DNA of 64,000 nucleotides from Ornithinimicrobium flavum (GCF_004526345.1 NZ_CP038213.1:62001-126000); one strand, 5' to 3'. Positions 1 through 8,727 are shown, counted from the first letter of the stretch. Translations and numbers: made by a program. Notes: a model not told the origin generated them from the letters alone.

Positions 1-6
1 GACCGA

Positions 7-508
7 TCACGGGCCTATCGTGCCGTCCGCACGGGCGCGACGCTCGGCCTCCCGCGCCATGCTCGACAGCATCGCGCTCATCACGGCGGTGTGGCCCGGC
101 AGCTCGACCCACCACATCACGCGCCCGGGCCACCCGCGGGGCCGGAACTCCAGCCGCTGGACCAGCCGTGACCCGGCCGGCAGCGGCAGCACCTCGTGGG
201 TGAGGGGGCCGTGCCGGGCATCCGGTGCTCGGAGACGAGCGTCAGGCTGCGGCCGGGGTCGACGGCCTCGACCCGCCACCCGTCGACCGGGTCACCGGCG
301 CGCAGCGCGCGGTCCGGTCGCCCCGGTTGCCCGGGCCGCCGAGGGCCCGGTCGAGCACGCCACGCAGCCGCCAGGCGGCGTCGACGGCATACCAGCCGGG
401 CTCGCCGCCCAGGTCGGCGACGCAGGTCCACGCGACCTCGGCCGGGGCCTCGACGGTGCGCGCCCGCCGCTCGCGGAAGGCGCCGTCGGGGCCGGGAAGG
501 ACCCTCAT
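7..508 (-). pseudogene. DUF2867/SRPBCC-like protein, two frameshifts
   Basis: This is the last gene of the operon that starts at 4333. Its ATG overlaps the P450 stop (ATGA at 505-508). Three consecutive reading frames together give a DUF2867-like protein: an N-terminal part with WRLRGVLDRALGGPG, a middle part with DPVDGWRVEAVDPGRSL, and a C-terminal part with FRPRGWPGRVMWWVELPGH ending at 7. The frame changes near 310 and again near 210, so no single frame covers the gene. DUF2867 proteins are related to the START/SRPBCC ligand-binding fold, and their function here is unknown. Frameshifts elsewhere in the window make sequence error as likely as real decay. The family call is by recognisable motif spacing only. 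Confidence 0.6.
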
Positions 509-1809
509 GGCGACCCGGTCGCCGGCTCCCCGCCCAGCCCGGACTCGCCGGACCGGTCCGGCTCACCGTCCCGGGCCGGCTCCCCAGCCAGCCCCGGCTC
601 GCCACCCAGCTCCAGCTCCAGCCCGCGCAGGGTGTACCCCTCGATGAGGTCGTCCCAGCCCACCTCGGGCTCCCGGACGATCCGGGGCGCGTGCGCCAGG
701 AGCCGGGTGAGCAGCACGTCGGACTCCAGGATCGCCAGCGGCTGACCGGGGCACTTGTGCGCCCCGTCGCCGAAGCTCAGGCCTGCGGCGTTGACCCCGC
801 GCGGCAGCTCGCGGCCGGGGCAGAGGTCGAGGCCGTCCTCACCCGCCACGTGCGGGTCGGCGTTGGCGGGGCGGATGCACAGGTCCACGAGGTCGCCCTC
901 GTCGATCGTCCACGACTGCGGGCCGTCGGTGATCTCGATCGGCTCCACGGCCCGCCGGTAGAGGTGCCCCACGACGGGTTCGAGGCGGATGATCTCGTGC
1001 AGGATGGCGAAGCGCTCCTCCTGGCCGGCGACGATGTAGCGCTCGCGCAGCGGCTCGTCCTGCAGCAGGTGCCAGGCCGCCATGGTCACGAACTCGCGGG
1101 TCGTCACCATGCCGGCCGTCCCGTAGGTCACACACTCCACGAGGATGTCGACGTCGGTGTAGCCCTCGGCGAGAAGGTGGCTGATGATGTCCTCGCGCGG
1201 GGTGCGCCGGCGCTCGCGGATGGCCGGGCGGACGTCGGCGAGGTAGAAGCGTCCCACCGGCAGGAGCCCGTTGACGGCGGCCTGCGCCCACTGCCGGCCG
1301 GTGCGCCCCAGGTCGCGCCGGGTGATGTCGAAGGGCGGCTGGCGGAAGAAGCTGACGAGACGCTTGGACATCCTCGGCACCGGGGAGGCGGTGAGCCCGA
1401 CGACCTCCGCGGTCACCTCCACGGTGTAGAGCAGCGCCAGCTCGTCGAGCGCGAACCGGTCCCGCCCCCGCACCTGCGCGATCAGCCGCTCCGCGCACTC
1501 CTCCATCCGGGGGACGTAGCGGGCCACGACGACGGGGGCGAAGAACCGCGCCACCTTGCTGCGCTGCTCGTCGTGCAGCGGCCCGTCGGAGACGAGGATC
1601 GGGTGGTGCTTGAGACGTCCCTTGGGGATCGCCTCCGCGGTGAAGCCGGCCTGCGTCGTCGCGTGCCGGGCCCGCAGCACCTGACGGGCGGTCTCCAGCG
1701 AGCGGATCCGCCACACCGTGCTCACGCCGCGGCTGCCGTCGGCCCCCTGCCGCTCGACCCGGGGAGCGGTCGGCTCACCCGGGCGCACGGCCCGTCGTCG
1801 GGAGGTCAT
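505..1809 (-). CDS. cytochrome P450
   Basis: Haem-thiolate monooxygenase of 434 residues, a normal length for a soluble bacterial P450. The ExxR motif (EIIR) lies near residue 268 and the haem-binding loop FGDGAHKCPG near residue 350, with its Cys as axial ligand. The I-helix segment reads GTAGMVTT, so the usual acidic residue of the (A/G)Gx(D/E)T motif is missing. This suggests unusual proton delivery or a non-standard reaction. The ATG at 1809 overlaps the stop of the upstream flavoprotein (ATGA), so translation is coupled. No ferredoxin or reductase gene is adjacent. The partners suggest oxidation of a carotenoid or terpenoid, but the substrate is unknown. Confidence 0.88.
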   Translation of the reverse strand: MTSRRRAVRPGEPTAPRVERQGADGSRGVSTVWRIRSLETARQVLRARHATTQAGFTAEAIPKGRLKHHPILVSDGPLHDEQRSKVARFFAPVVVARYVPRMEECAERLIAQVRGRDRFALDELALLYTVEVTAEVVGLTASPVPRMSKRLVSFFRQPPFDITRRDLGRTGRQWAQAAVNGLLPVGRFYLADVRPAIRERRRTPREDIISHLLAEGYTDVDILVECVTYGTAGMVTTREFVTMAAWHLLQDEPLRERYIVAGQEERFAILHEIIRLEPVVGHLYRRAVEPIEITDGPQSWTIDEGDLVDLCIRPANADPHVAGEDGLDLCPGRELPRGVNAAGLSFGDGAHKCPGQPLAILESDVLLTRLLAHAPRIVREPEVGWDDLIEGYTLRGLELELGGEPGLAGEPARDGEPDRSGESGLGGEPATGSP

Positions 1810-3554
1810 CGCCGCCCGGGGACCGGGAGCCGTCGCACCACCGCGCCGGCTGCACGACCAGCCCGGGTGAGGGCGGCTCCCGCCGCCGCTCCGGCCCCGG
1901 AGAGGTCGGGGCGGCGCTTGAGCACACCCTGCAGGGGCACGGTCCAGATGTCCTCGCCGCGCACGCCCCAGCCCTGCAGCAGGTGGTTGGCGGCGAGCAC
2001 CCCGGTCACACTGGCCCGCTCCATGAGGGCGATCGGCCAGTCGACGCGCAGGCCGTCGCCGGCCAGCACGAGCCCGGGGTATGGGGTGTCCACCGTCAGC
2101 CGGTCCCGCCACGGCCCGGTGCCGACCAGTCCGCAGTCGTCCTCGACGAGCAGCTCCTCGTGGACCGCCTCGAGCCCGCGGGTCTCGGGGTAGACCTCGT
2201 GGAGGGCGTCCAGGAGCCGGCGGCGCACCCGCGCGAGGTCCAGGCCGCACGCCCCGTCCTCGGCCAGGTCGGGGTCACGCTGCGGGTCGGCGGCGTACGC
2301 GTGCAGCTCCACGACCGAGCCACCGTGGGCGGCGGACCAGTCGGCCGCGCCCTGCTCGAAGCGCTCCAGCACGGTGACGTTGTCCAGCAGGTCGTAGCCG
2401 CTGGTCCCGAGGAACGCCTCCCGCTCGGGCGCGACCGTGCCGTCGAGCCACAGCCGCAGCACCGCGAAGGGCGGCGCGTTGCGGCCGGCGGCGACCCGCT
2501 CGTGCCAGAGACGTCGCTCCGCGTCGTCCATCGCCACCTCGGCGTCCCACCCGCTCTCGGTGTCGACGGCGCTCCCCGCCAGCCCCGCCAGCAGCTCGCG
2601 TGTCACCCGCGGGTCGGTCGCGACGACCACGGCGTCGGCGGTGAGCTCCTCATGAGAGGCGCGGACGCGCCATACCCCGTCCTCGTCGCGGGCGAGCGCC
2701 TCCACCCGGGTGCCGGTGCGCACGTCGACGCCGAGCCCGGTGAGGTAGCGGCCCAGCGGGGCCCACAGCGCGGTGTCGTAGTCGTCGTCGGGGACGTCGA
2801 AGAGCAGCCCCTCGGACGACCCGGCGAAGTAGCTGTGGAACATGCCGACCAGCTCGCCGGCGCCGAAGTCAGTCGGGTGCGCGAAGAAGGAGCGGGCGAA
2901 GACCTCCAGCGCGAGGTGGCGGGCACCCTCGGGGAAGCGCAGCCGGTCCAGGAAGGCCTGAGCGGACTCCCCGTCGTAGGCCTCGTGGCTCTCGGGGTAG
3001 GACACCGAGATGAGCTCGATCGCGCTGGGCAGGTGGACCGTCGGCAGCTTCGCCAGCGGGAAGGTGGGGCTGCGGACGACGAAGGCCGCGAGGTTGGCCG
3101 GCGGGGTCAGCGGCAGCGCGGCGAAGCTGTCGGTCAGGCCGTCGCCGCGGCGCAGGGGGTAGTCGGGCACGGGGACGAGGTGGTCCAGGTCCGGGTCGGC
3201 GCGGCGGAGCAGGGCGCGCAGCGTGTAGTACTGCCGGAAGAAGGCGTGGAAGCCGCGGCTCATCGTGCGGGCGGGAGTCCCGTCGACCGTGTCCTGCGCG
3301 GCGTCGGAGGCCGCGCCCGGGGCGCCGTCGGTGTCGGCCAGGGGCCACGCGCGGACCCGGCCGCCCAGCTGGTCGCAGGCCTCGAGCAGGGTCACCCGCA
3401 CGCCCCGCTCGGCGAGGATCGTCGCGGCCGCCAGGCCGGCGATGCCGCCGCCGACGACCACGACGTGCTGCTCGCCCGTGGCACGGTCGGCCCCGGGTGC
3501 CGCCGGGTGCAGGACGGCGCCGCGGTCGCGGCCGGGAGGGACGGGTCGGCTCAT
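1806..3554 (-). CDS. FAD-dependent oxidoreductase, CrtU (carotene desaturase/methylase)-like
   Basis: Flavoprotein of 582 residues. It has an N-terminal dinucleotide-binding motif VGGGIAGL at residues 34-41, an acidic strand end (LLEA) and the second GG motif (DQLGGR). The stretches SRGFHAFFRQYYTLRALLR, ARSFFAHP, SSEGLLFDVP and VLAGDGLRVDWPIALMERA resemble CrtU enzymes, which convert beta-rings to aromatic rings in isorenieratene synthesis. It is translationally coupled to the methyltransferase upstream and the P450 downstream by ATGA overlaps. Aryl-carotenoid formation is inferred by resemblance from memory. No phytoene synthase or lycopene cyclase lies in the window, so a related terpenoid role is possible. 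Confidence 0.75.
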   Translation of the reverse strand: MSRPVPPGRDRGAVLHPAAPGADRATGEQHVVVVGGGIAGLAAATILAERGVRVTLLEACDQLGGRVRAWPLADTDGAPGAASDAAQDTVDGTPARTMSRGFHAFFRQYYTLRALLRRADPDLDHLVPVPDYPLRRGDGLTDSFAALPLTPPANLAAFVVRSPTFPLAKLPTVHLPSAIELISVSYPESHEAYDGESAQAFLDRLRFPEGARHLALEVFARSFFAHPTDFGAGELVGMFHSYFAGSSEGLLFDVPDDDYDTALWAPLGRYLTGLGVDVRTGTRVEALARDEDGVWRVRASHEELTADAVVVATDPRVTRELLAGLAGSAVDTESGWDAEVAMDDAERRLWHERVAAGRNAPPFAVLRLWLDGTVAPEREAFLGTSGYDLLDNVTVLERFEQGAADWSAAHGGSVVELHAYAADPQRDPDLAEDGACGLDLARVRRRLLDALHEVYPETRGLEAVHEELLVEDDCGLVGTGPWRDRLTVDTPYPGLVLAGDGLRVDWPIALMERASVTGVLAANHLLQGWGVRGEDIWTVPLQGVLKRRPDLSGAGAAAGAALTRAGRAAGAVVRRLPVPGRR

Positions 3555-4333
3555 GTCAGGTCCTTCTCGGGTCGGCGGGCCAGGACGGTGTGAAGGATGC
3601 CGCGCTGCCACCCCGTGCCGGTCCGCCAGCTGATGTCGGTGAAGCCCGCGCGCTCCAGCCGCGCCTGCAGCTCGGCGGTGCTGTCGTTGTCGAGGACGCT
3701 GCGCCACAGGTAGCGGTAGATCGCCGGGTTGCCGCGCACGACGAACGACAGCGGGGTGACGACCCCCCAGCAGACGGCCGTCCACACGGCCGAGGCGACC
3801 CGGTCGTCCTTGACGTGGTAGTCCTGCAGCGCGACCCAGCCGCCGGGGCGCACCTGGTCGTGGATCGCGGCGACCACCTCGTCCCGCTGCTCCGGGGGGA
3901 CGTTGCGCAGCAGGTATGCCGCGAACGCGCCGTCAGCAGGTCCTCCCACCTGCTCGCGGGCCACGTCGGGCAGGGCCTGGGCGAAGGCCTGCACGAAGCT
4001 GACGCCGGCCGGCCAGGTCTTGGCGCGGGCCTGGCGGAGCATCCCGGCCGAGGCGTCCAGCCCGACGATCCGGGCCCCCTCCCCGGCAGCGTCCAGCAGG
4101 GCACGGGTGGACAGGCCCGAGCCGCAGCCGAGGTCCCACAGAACCCGGGCCTCCGGCGGGGTCTGCGGCAGCCGCTCCACCAGGGCGCGCGCGGCGGTGC
4201 GCAGCGCCCGGTGGTAGCCGGGGTTCAGCCTGGTCAGCAGGTCGTAGCGGTCGGAGGCCCGGTCGAACTCGTCGGCGAGCTGGACGCCGTGCCCGTCGGT
4301 GGGGTCGGCGGCGGCGGAGGAGTCACGTGACAC
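3551..4333 (-). CDS. class I SAM-dependent methyltransferase (UbiE/CrtT-like)
   Basis: First gene of the tailoring operon, 260 residues. The SAM-binding motif I is DLGCGSG at residues 67-73, followed by GLDAS and a motif-III region with VRPGGWVAL. The C-terminal part resembles UbiE-type and carotenoid-cluster CrtT methyltransferases. The GTG at 4333 was chosen because a TAGGGT box ends 6 nt upstream, which fits leaderless transcription, and no Shine-Dalgarno sequence is visible. The stop overlaps the start of the CrtU-like gene. It probably methylates the operon's small-molecule product. A quinone methyltransferase role is less likely in this context. Confidence 0.8.
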   Translation of the reverse strand: MSRDSSAAADPTDGHGVQLADEFDRASDRYDLLTRLNPGYHRALRTAARALVERLPQTPPEARVLWDLGCGSGLSTRALLDAAGEGARIVGLDASAGMLRQARAKTWPAGVSFVQAFAQALPDVAREQVGGPADGAFAAYLLRNVPPEQRDEVVAAIHDQVRPGGWVALQDYHVKDDRVASAVWTAVCWGVVTPLSFVVRGNPAIYRYLWRSVLDNDSTAELQARLERAGFTDISWRTGTGWQRGILHTVLARRPEKDLT

Positions 4334-4339
4334 GCCCTC

Positions 4340-4345
4340 ACCCTA
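4340..4345 (-). promoter_or_regulatory. -10 box (TAGGGT) of leaderless tailoring operon
   Basis: TAGGGT on the minus strand lies 6 nt before the GTG at 4333, so transcription should begin at or next to the start codon. No convincing -35 hexamer is visible. Confidence 0.5.
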
Positions 4346-4418
4346 CGTTCTGGGACGGCCCCGACCGACGTGAGATCCGGCACCCTGGCCGGTCCCCACG
4401 GCGGCGGGGGGCACCCCA

Positions 4419-4424
4419 TACGGT
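4419..4424 (+). promoter_or_regulatory. -10 box (TACGGT) of leaderless ABC operon
   Basis: TACGGT lies 6 nt before the ATG at 4431 and is divergent from the -10 box of the methyltransferase operon. The two promoters share about 90 bp. Confidence 0.45.
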
Positions 4425-4430
4425 GGGCGT

Positions 4431-5375
4431 ATGACGAGCACCCCGGTCCTGGAGGCGGTCGACCTGGTGCGGCGCTTCGGGGCCCTGACCGCGGTCGACC
4501 ACGTCAGCCTGCGGATCGACCCCGGGGAGACCGTGGGGCTCATCGGTCCGAACGGCGCCGGCAAGACCACGGCGATCTCGATGATGGCCGGGCTGCTGAC
4601 CCCGGACGGCGGCACCGTGCACGTGTCGGGGGTGCCGATGGCGGGCGAGCCGATCCGGGCCAAGCGTCACCTCGGGCTGGTGCCGCAGGACCTCGCGATC
4701 TACCCCGAGCTGTCCGCCCGCGACAACCTCACCTTCTTCGGGCGACTGCAGGGGATGGGCGGCGCCGCGCTCAGGGACCGGGTGGCGCAGGTCCTTGAGG
4801 TGGTCGGGCTGTCGGACCGGGCCAAGGGTCCGAGCAAGGCGTTCTCCGGCGGCATGAAGCGGCGTCTCAACATCGCCGTCGGCCTGCTGCACCAGCCCGA
4901 CCTGCTCATCCTCGACGAGCCGACGGTCGGGGTCGACCCCCAGTCACGCAACGCCATCCTGGAGTCGGTGGAGGCGCTGACCGGGGAGGGGATGGCGGTC
5001 CTCTACACGACCCACTACATGGAGGAGGCCGAGCGGCTGTGCGACCGCGTCGCCATCATGGACGCGGGCTCGATCCAGGCCGAGGGGACCCAGGAGGAGC
5101 TCATCGCCCTCGTCGGCGGGGTCGACACGGTGATCCTCTCGGGGCGCGGCGACCTCGAGGCCGCGGAGCGGGCGCTGAGCGCGATCCCGGCCGTGCAGCG
5201 CACCGCCCACGACGACCACGGGCTGCGACTGTCGGTCGTCGGCGCACCCACGGCCGTAACCAGCATCGTCACCGCCGCGGCTGGGGCCGGTATGACGCTC
5301 GCGGACGTCCAGATCCAGCGCCCGGACCTCGAGTCGGTCTTCCTCCACCTCACCGGCAAGGCGTTGAGGGACTGA
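4431..5375 (+). CDS. ABC exporter ATP-binding protein (DrrA/CcmA type)
   Basis: ATPase of 314 residues that powers an ABC-2 exporter. Walker A is GPNGAGKT at residues 39-46, the signature is FSGGMKRRL near 138-146 and Walker B is LLILDEP at 158-164. The H-loop is TTHY. The C-terminal extension of about 90 residues is typical of DrrA-like exporters. The gene is followed after 1 nt by the first permease, forming a three-gene operon. Such systems export drugs, lipids or polysaccharides. The substrate is not shown, though export of the adjacent operon's product is possible. Confidence 0.93.
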   Translation: MTSTPVLEAVDLVRRFGALTAVDHVSLRIDPGETVGLIGPNGAGKTTAISMMAGLLTPDGGTVHVSGVPMAGEPIRAKRHLGLVPQDLAIYPELSARDNLTFFGRLQGMGGAALRDRVAQVLEVVGLSDRAKGPSKAFSGGMKRRLNIAVGLLHQPDLLILDEPTVGVDPQSRNAILESVEALTGEGMAVLYTTHYMEEAERLCDRVAIMDAGSIQAEGTQEELIALVGGVDTVILSGRGDLEAAERALSAIPAVQRTAHDDHGLRLSVVGAPTAVTSIVTAAAGAGMTLADVQIQRPDLESVFLHLTGKALRD

Positions 5376-5376
5376 G

Positions 5377-6555
5377 GTGCGCGCGTTCCTCACCCTGGTG
5401 CTGCGCGACCTGCGCCAGCACGCGACGGACAAGTCGGTGGTGCTCTTCGCGGTCGTCATCCCGATGGCGCTGTCCTTCGTCTTCATGATGGCCTTCTCCG
5501 GCGTCGGGGACCTGGAGCTGGAGCCCGAGACGGTGGCCCTGTCGGCCCCGGAGGGCGACCGGGCGGGGCAGGCGGTCGGGGACGTGCTCGAGGGGATGGC
5601 GCAGGGCGGGGACGTGCCCATCACCGTGCGGCGCGTGCCGGCCGAGGAGGTGGCCGGCCTGGTCGACTCCGGGGAGGTGGGGGTCGGCGTGGTCGTGCCG
5701 GAGGGGTTCGAGGACGCGCTGGCCGCCGGCGAGGGGGCGCAGGTCGAGGTGAGCCAGGGGGCCGACGCCGGCATCACCGGCCACGTCGTGGTGGGGATCG
5801 TCGGCTCGACGCTGGCGCGGCTCGACACCGACGCGGCGACGATCGCGGGCGGGGCGGACGCGGGTCTGGGCGAGCAGGAGCTCGGCGCCCTGGTCGAGCG
5901 CGTGCGGTCCGCCCCGACCGACGTGCCGACGCAGGTGAGCGGGGTCTCCGGCGAGCAGCTGTCCCTGGGGGCGGGCATCGTGGCCGGCCAGGCCGGGATG
6001 TTCCTCTTCTTCACCGTGGGCTTCGCCGTGCTCACCCTGCTCACCGAGCGGGAGTGGGGGACGCTGCCGCGCCTGCGGACGATGCCGCTGCCGCGGTGGA
6101 TGGTGCCGCTGTCCAAGGGGGTCGTGGGGATCGTGCTCGGGGTCATCTCGACGACGGTGCTGCTCGTGTCGGGTCAGCTGCTCTTCGAGGGGGTGGACTT
6201 CGGCAACTGGGCGGTCGTTCTGGTCCTCGTCGTCGCCACCGTCACGGCGGCGACCTCCGTCATGGCGCTCATCCTGCGGGTGGCGCGCACCTCGGAGCAG
6301 GCGAGCCTGGCGATGTCGGTCATCGCGATCTCGCTCGGCGTGGGGGGTGGCACCTTCTTCCGGGTGCCGACCGAGGGCTGGGTCGGGCAGCTGCTCTCGG
6401 TCAACCCGGTCGCCGCGCTCGGCCGCGGTCTCGGCATCACCTCCGGCGGCGGCGGCCTGGTCGACCTGGCGCCCGTCCTGCTCGTGCTGGCCGGCTTCAC
6501 CGTCGTCGTCCTGCTGCTGGCGCGGATCCTGCCCGGCCGGAAGGACGCGCTGTGA
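5377..6555 (+). CDS. ABC-2 type permease, subunit 1
   Basis: Integral membrane subunit of 392 residues, starting at GTG 1 nt after the ATPase stop. One N-terminal membrane segment (SVVLFAVVIPMALSFVFMMAF) is followed by a long extracytoplasmic region of about 180 residues and then about five membrane segments. This is the classic layout of ABC-2 permeases of the YhgE/Drr type. It overlaps the next permease by GTGA, so the two permeases probably form a heterodimer. Confidence 0.88.
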   Translation: MRAFLTLVLRDLRQHATDKSVVLFAVVIPMALSFVFMMAFSGVGDLELEPETVALSAPEGDRAGQAVGDVLEGMAQGGDVPITVRRVPAEEVAGLVDSGEVGVGVVVPEGFEDALAAGEGAQVEVSQGADAGITGHVVVGIVGSTLARLDTDAATIAGGADAGLGEQELGALVERVRSAPTDVPTQVSGVSGEQLSLGAGIVAGQAGMFLFFTVGFAVLTLLTEREWGTLPRLRTMPLPRWMVPLSKGVVGIVLGVISTTVLLVSGQLLFEGVDFGNWAVVLVLVVATVTAATSVMALILRVARTSEQASLAMSVIAISLGVGGGTFFRVPTEGWVGQLLSVNPVAALGRGLGITSGGGGLVDLAPVLLVLAGFTVVVLLLARILPGRKDAL

Positions 6556-7694
6556 GACCTGTCCTCGCCCTCGTCGAACTGGAGCTCAAGCGCTTCCTGG
6601 CCGACCGGTTCAACCTCTTCTTCGTCTTCGTCCTCCCGCTGGTCCTGGTCGGGGTCCTCGGGCTGCAGTCCGGCGGCGGCGGCCAGGGCCGCGTGGCCGT
6701 GACCGGTGAGGAGCCGACCCTCGGCCAGCTCGCCGACCGGCTGGAGGCGGCGGGGGTGGAGGTGACGACATACCCGGACCGCGACGCGGTGGACGACGGG
6801 GTCGCGGAGGGGTCCTTCGACCTCGGCGTCGTCGCCGGCGGCGCCGAGGGCGAGCCGGTGACCCTGGAGCTCGTGGCCGTCGGCGCCGAGCCCAGCCCGC
6901 TGCTCGAGCCGGTCGTGCGGACCGCCGCCGAGCAGGTCGTCCTCGCGCACGAGCACGCCGCCGCGCTGGAGGAGGCAGGGGTCGACCCGGTCGAGGCCGA
7001 GCGGGTGGCGTCCGCGGGGCCCGAGGGGTGGACCGACGCGCAGGTCGTCGTCAGCGACGGTGACCCGGTGCGGGCCGAGCTGGCCTCGATGGGGCGCTTC
7101 GACCTCGGCGCCGGCGGGCAGCTGCTGCTCTTCGTCTTCCTCAACACCATGACCGCGGCCGCGTCGACCATCAAGGCCCGCCGGTCCGGCGCGATGCGGC
7201 GGGTCATGGGGGCGCCGGTGACCAGCGCGCAGACGGTGACCGGGCTGGCGCTGGGGCGTTTCGTCATCGCGCTCTTCCAGGGGGTCTACATCATCGGGGC
7301 GAGCAGCCTGCTCTTCGGGGTGGACTGGGGCGACCTTGGCGCGGTGGTCGTCGTGCTCGCGGTCTTCGGCCTCATCTCCGCCGGGCTGGCGCTGCTCATC
7401 GGGGTCCTGCTGGACGCCGAGGGCCCGGCCAGCGGCATCGCCGTCGGGGCGGGTCTGATCCTCGCCGCGCTCGGCGGGTGCATGGTCCCGCTGGAGTTCT
7501 TCCCCGACACGATGCGCGCCGTCGCCAACGTGACCCCCCACGCCTGGGCCTACCAGGCCCTCGCCGAGATCCAGCGGCGCGACGGCGGCCTGCTCGACGT
7601 CCTCCCCCAGCTGGGCGTGCTCGCCGCGATGGCGCTCGTCGTCCTCGCCGTGGGCACCGTCGCGCTGCGCCGCAGCCTGGCGCGCGCCATCTGA
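6552..7694 (+). CDS. ABC-2 type permease, subunit 2
   Basis: Second membrane subunit, 380 residues, with a GTG start overlapping the previous stop. It repeats the layout of subunit 1: an N-terminal membrane helix (NLFFVFVLPLVLVGVLGL), a large outer domain, then a C-terminal block of about five helices beginning near GGQLLLFVFLNTMT. The pairing of two homologous but different permeases with one ATPase indicates a heterodimeric exporter. It ends just before the intergenic iteron element at 7706. Confidence 0.87.
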   Translation: MRPVLALVELELKRFLADRFNLFFVFVLPLVLVGVLGLQSGGGGQGRVAVTGEEPTLGQLADRLEAAGVEVTTYPDRDAVDDGVAEGSFDLGVVAGGAEGEPVTLELVAVGAEPSPLLEPVVRTAAEQVVLAHEHAAALEEAGVDPVEAERVASAGPEGWTDAQVVVSDGDPVRAELASMGRFDLGAGGQLLLFVFLNTMTAAASTIKARRSGAMRRVMGAPVTSAQTVTGLALGRFVIALFQGVYIIGASSLLFGVDWGDLGAVVVVLAVFGLISAGLALLIGVLLDAEGPASGIAVGAGLILAALGGCMVPLEFFPDTMRAVANVTPHAWAYQALAEIQRRDGGLLDVLPQLGVLAAMALVVLAVGTVALRRSLARAI

Positions 7695-7705
7695 CCCCCC
7701 TGCAA

Positions 7706-7860
7706 CCGGACGCGCGTTCCTGCCAGACCGGACGCGGATTCCTGCCAGACCGGACGTCCGTTCCTGCCACACCGGACGCGGGTTCCTGACGGTTTCCCCA
7801 GGTGGCTGTGGATAACTGTCACGAACGCGCGTCCGGTCTGACCAGAATGCGCGTCCGGTC
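7706..7860. repeat. 22-bp iterons with a DnaA-box 9-mer, copy 1
   Basis: Four direct 22-bp units start at 7706, 7728, 7750 and 7772 (core GGACGCGGGTTCCTGNCA). Then follow TGTGGATAA at 7807-7815, which is a perfect DnaA box on the minus strand, and two inverted units at 7817-7838 and 7839-7860. The box is 1 bp from an iteron. The element lies between convergent genes and has a second copy at 31871-32058. Confidence 0.85.
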
Positions 7861-7907
7861 GGGGGTGCGGCGCGGCGTGGCGCCGCCGCGCCGCGGGCCG
7901 TCCGCGC

Positions 7908-8519
7908 TCATGCCTCCCCCCGGAAGGCCAGGTCGCCACTTCCGCCGAGCTCGCTCACCAGCGGTCCGAGCACGACAGCCAGCTGGGCGAGGACGGCCGG
8001 GAGGTCCGTGCCGGACTCGAGCAGCCGGGTGGCGGCGTGGACGACACCGTTCACCAGCTCGGACACCTCCCGCGGCGACTCGACGCCCAGGGTCTCCAGT
8101 GTGCGGACCAGCGGCTCCTGGACCTCCTGGTGCATGCGCGCCGCCTGCTCCCCCGGGTCGTCGGTCGGGATGACGCTGACGAGCGCCCCGGCCACCGCGT
8201 GGGCTCCGCGCGCGACCAGCTCGACGCTGGCGACGGCGTAGGCGAGCACCCGGTCGGCGTCGGTCGGGGCGGCGTCCATCACCTCGGCGACGTGCGCCGT
8301 CCACCGGGGGTAGATGTCCCGGACCATGGCCTGGAGGAGCACCGGCGTCGAGGCGAAGTACTGGTACACGCTGGAGCGGGCCAACCCCGCCCGCGCCGCG
8401 ACCTGCGCCATGGTCGGGGCTCGTCCGGTCTCGAGCAGGATCGTGTGGGCGGCGTCCAGCAGCTGGCGCTCGCGGGCGCTGTGATGTTCAGCCACCGTGG
8501 CCTCGGTGATCCGGGGCAC
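7908..8519 (-). CDS. TetR/AcrR family transcriptional regulator
   Basis: Repressor of 203 residues with an N-terminal helix-turn-helix (TMAQVAARAGLARSSVYQYF) followed by a helical ligand-binding domain. The GTG at 8519 is chosen because GGAGG lies 5 nt upstream. It is divergent from the small membrane gene at 8728, and the intervening region holds a perfect 15-bp dyad at 8695-8709, which is the expected operator. It probably controls the membrane gene and perhaps itself. The inducer is unknown. Confidence 0.9.
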   Translation of the reverse strand: MPRITEATVAEHHSARERQLLDAAHTILLETGRAPTMAQVAARAGLARSSVYQYFASTPVLLQAMVRDIYPRWTAHVAEVMDAAPTDADRVLAYAVASVELVARGAHAVAGALVSVIPTDDPGEQAARMHQEVQEPLVRTLETLGVESPREVSELVNGVVHAATRLLESGTDLPAVLAQLAVVLGPLVSELGGSGDLAFRGEA

Positions 8520-8694
8520 GAGTCCCTCCTCCCGGTCCCGTCCGCACCCTGCCTCGTGCCGGGCGATGCCTGCGGGCCGGGGGGCCCGCGCGATCAGCCT
8601 ACGACGAGCAGCCTCCGCCGGTCCCGGGGCGACGGGGCCGCCGACCGGCGCGGTATGCGGATCCGCGTCGGCTCGGTGCCGCGCACGGATTTTA

Positions 8695-8709
8695 CCGACA
8701 CAGTGTCGG
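8695..8709. promoter_or_regulatory. TetR-type operator, perfect dyad
   Basis: CCGACACAGTGTCGG is a perfect 7-1-7 inverted repeat. Partial symmetry (TTT and AAA) extends it to 8691-8713. It abuts the TACTGT -10 box of the membrane gene, so binding would block its promoter. Confidence 0.75.
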
Positions 8710-8714
8710 GAAAC

Positions 8715-8720
8715 TACTGT
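8715..8720 (+). promoter_or_regulatory. -10 box (TACTGT) of the small membrane protein gene
   Basis: TACTGT is 7 nt before the ATG at 8728. The mRNA would be leaderless or nearly so, and the operator lies directly upstream. Confidence 0.45.
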
Positions 8721-8727
8721 GGAGCCC

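Noticed and set aside
7706..7860. Iterons plus DnaA box read as the chromosomal oriC
   Set aside because: Only one DnaA box is present, with no AT-rich unwinding region and no dnaA, dnaN or gyrase genes nearby.
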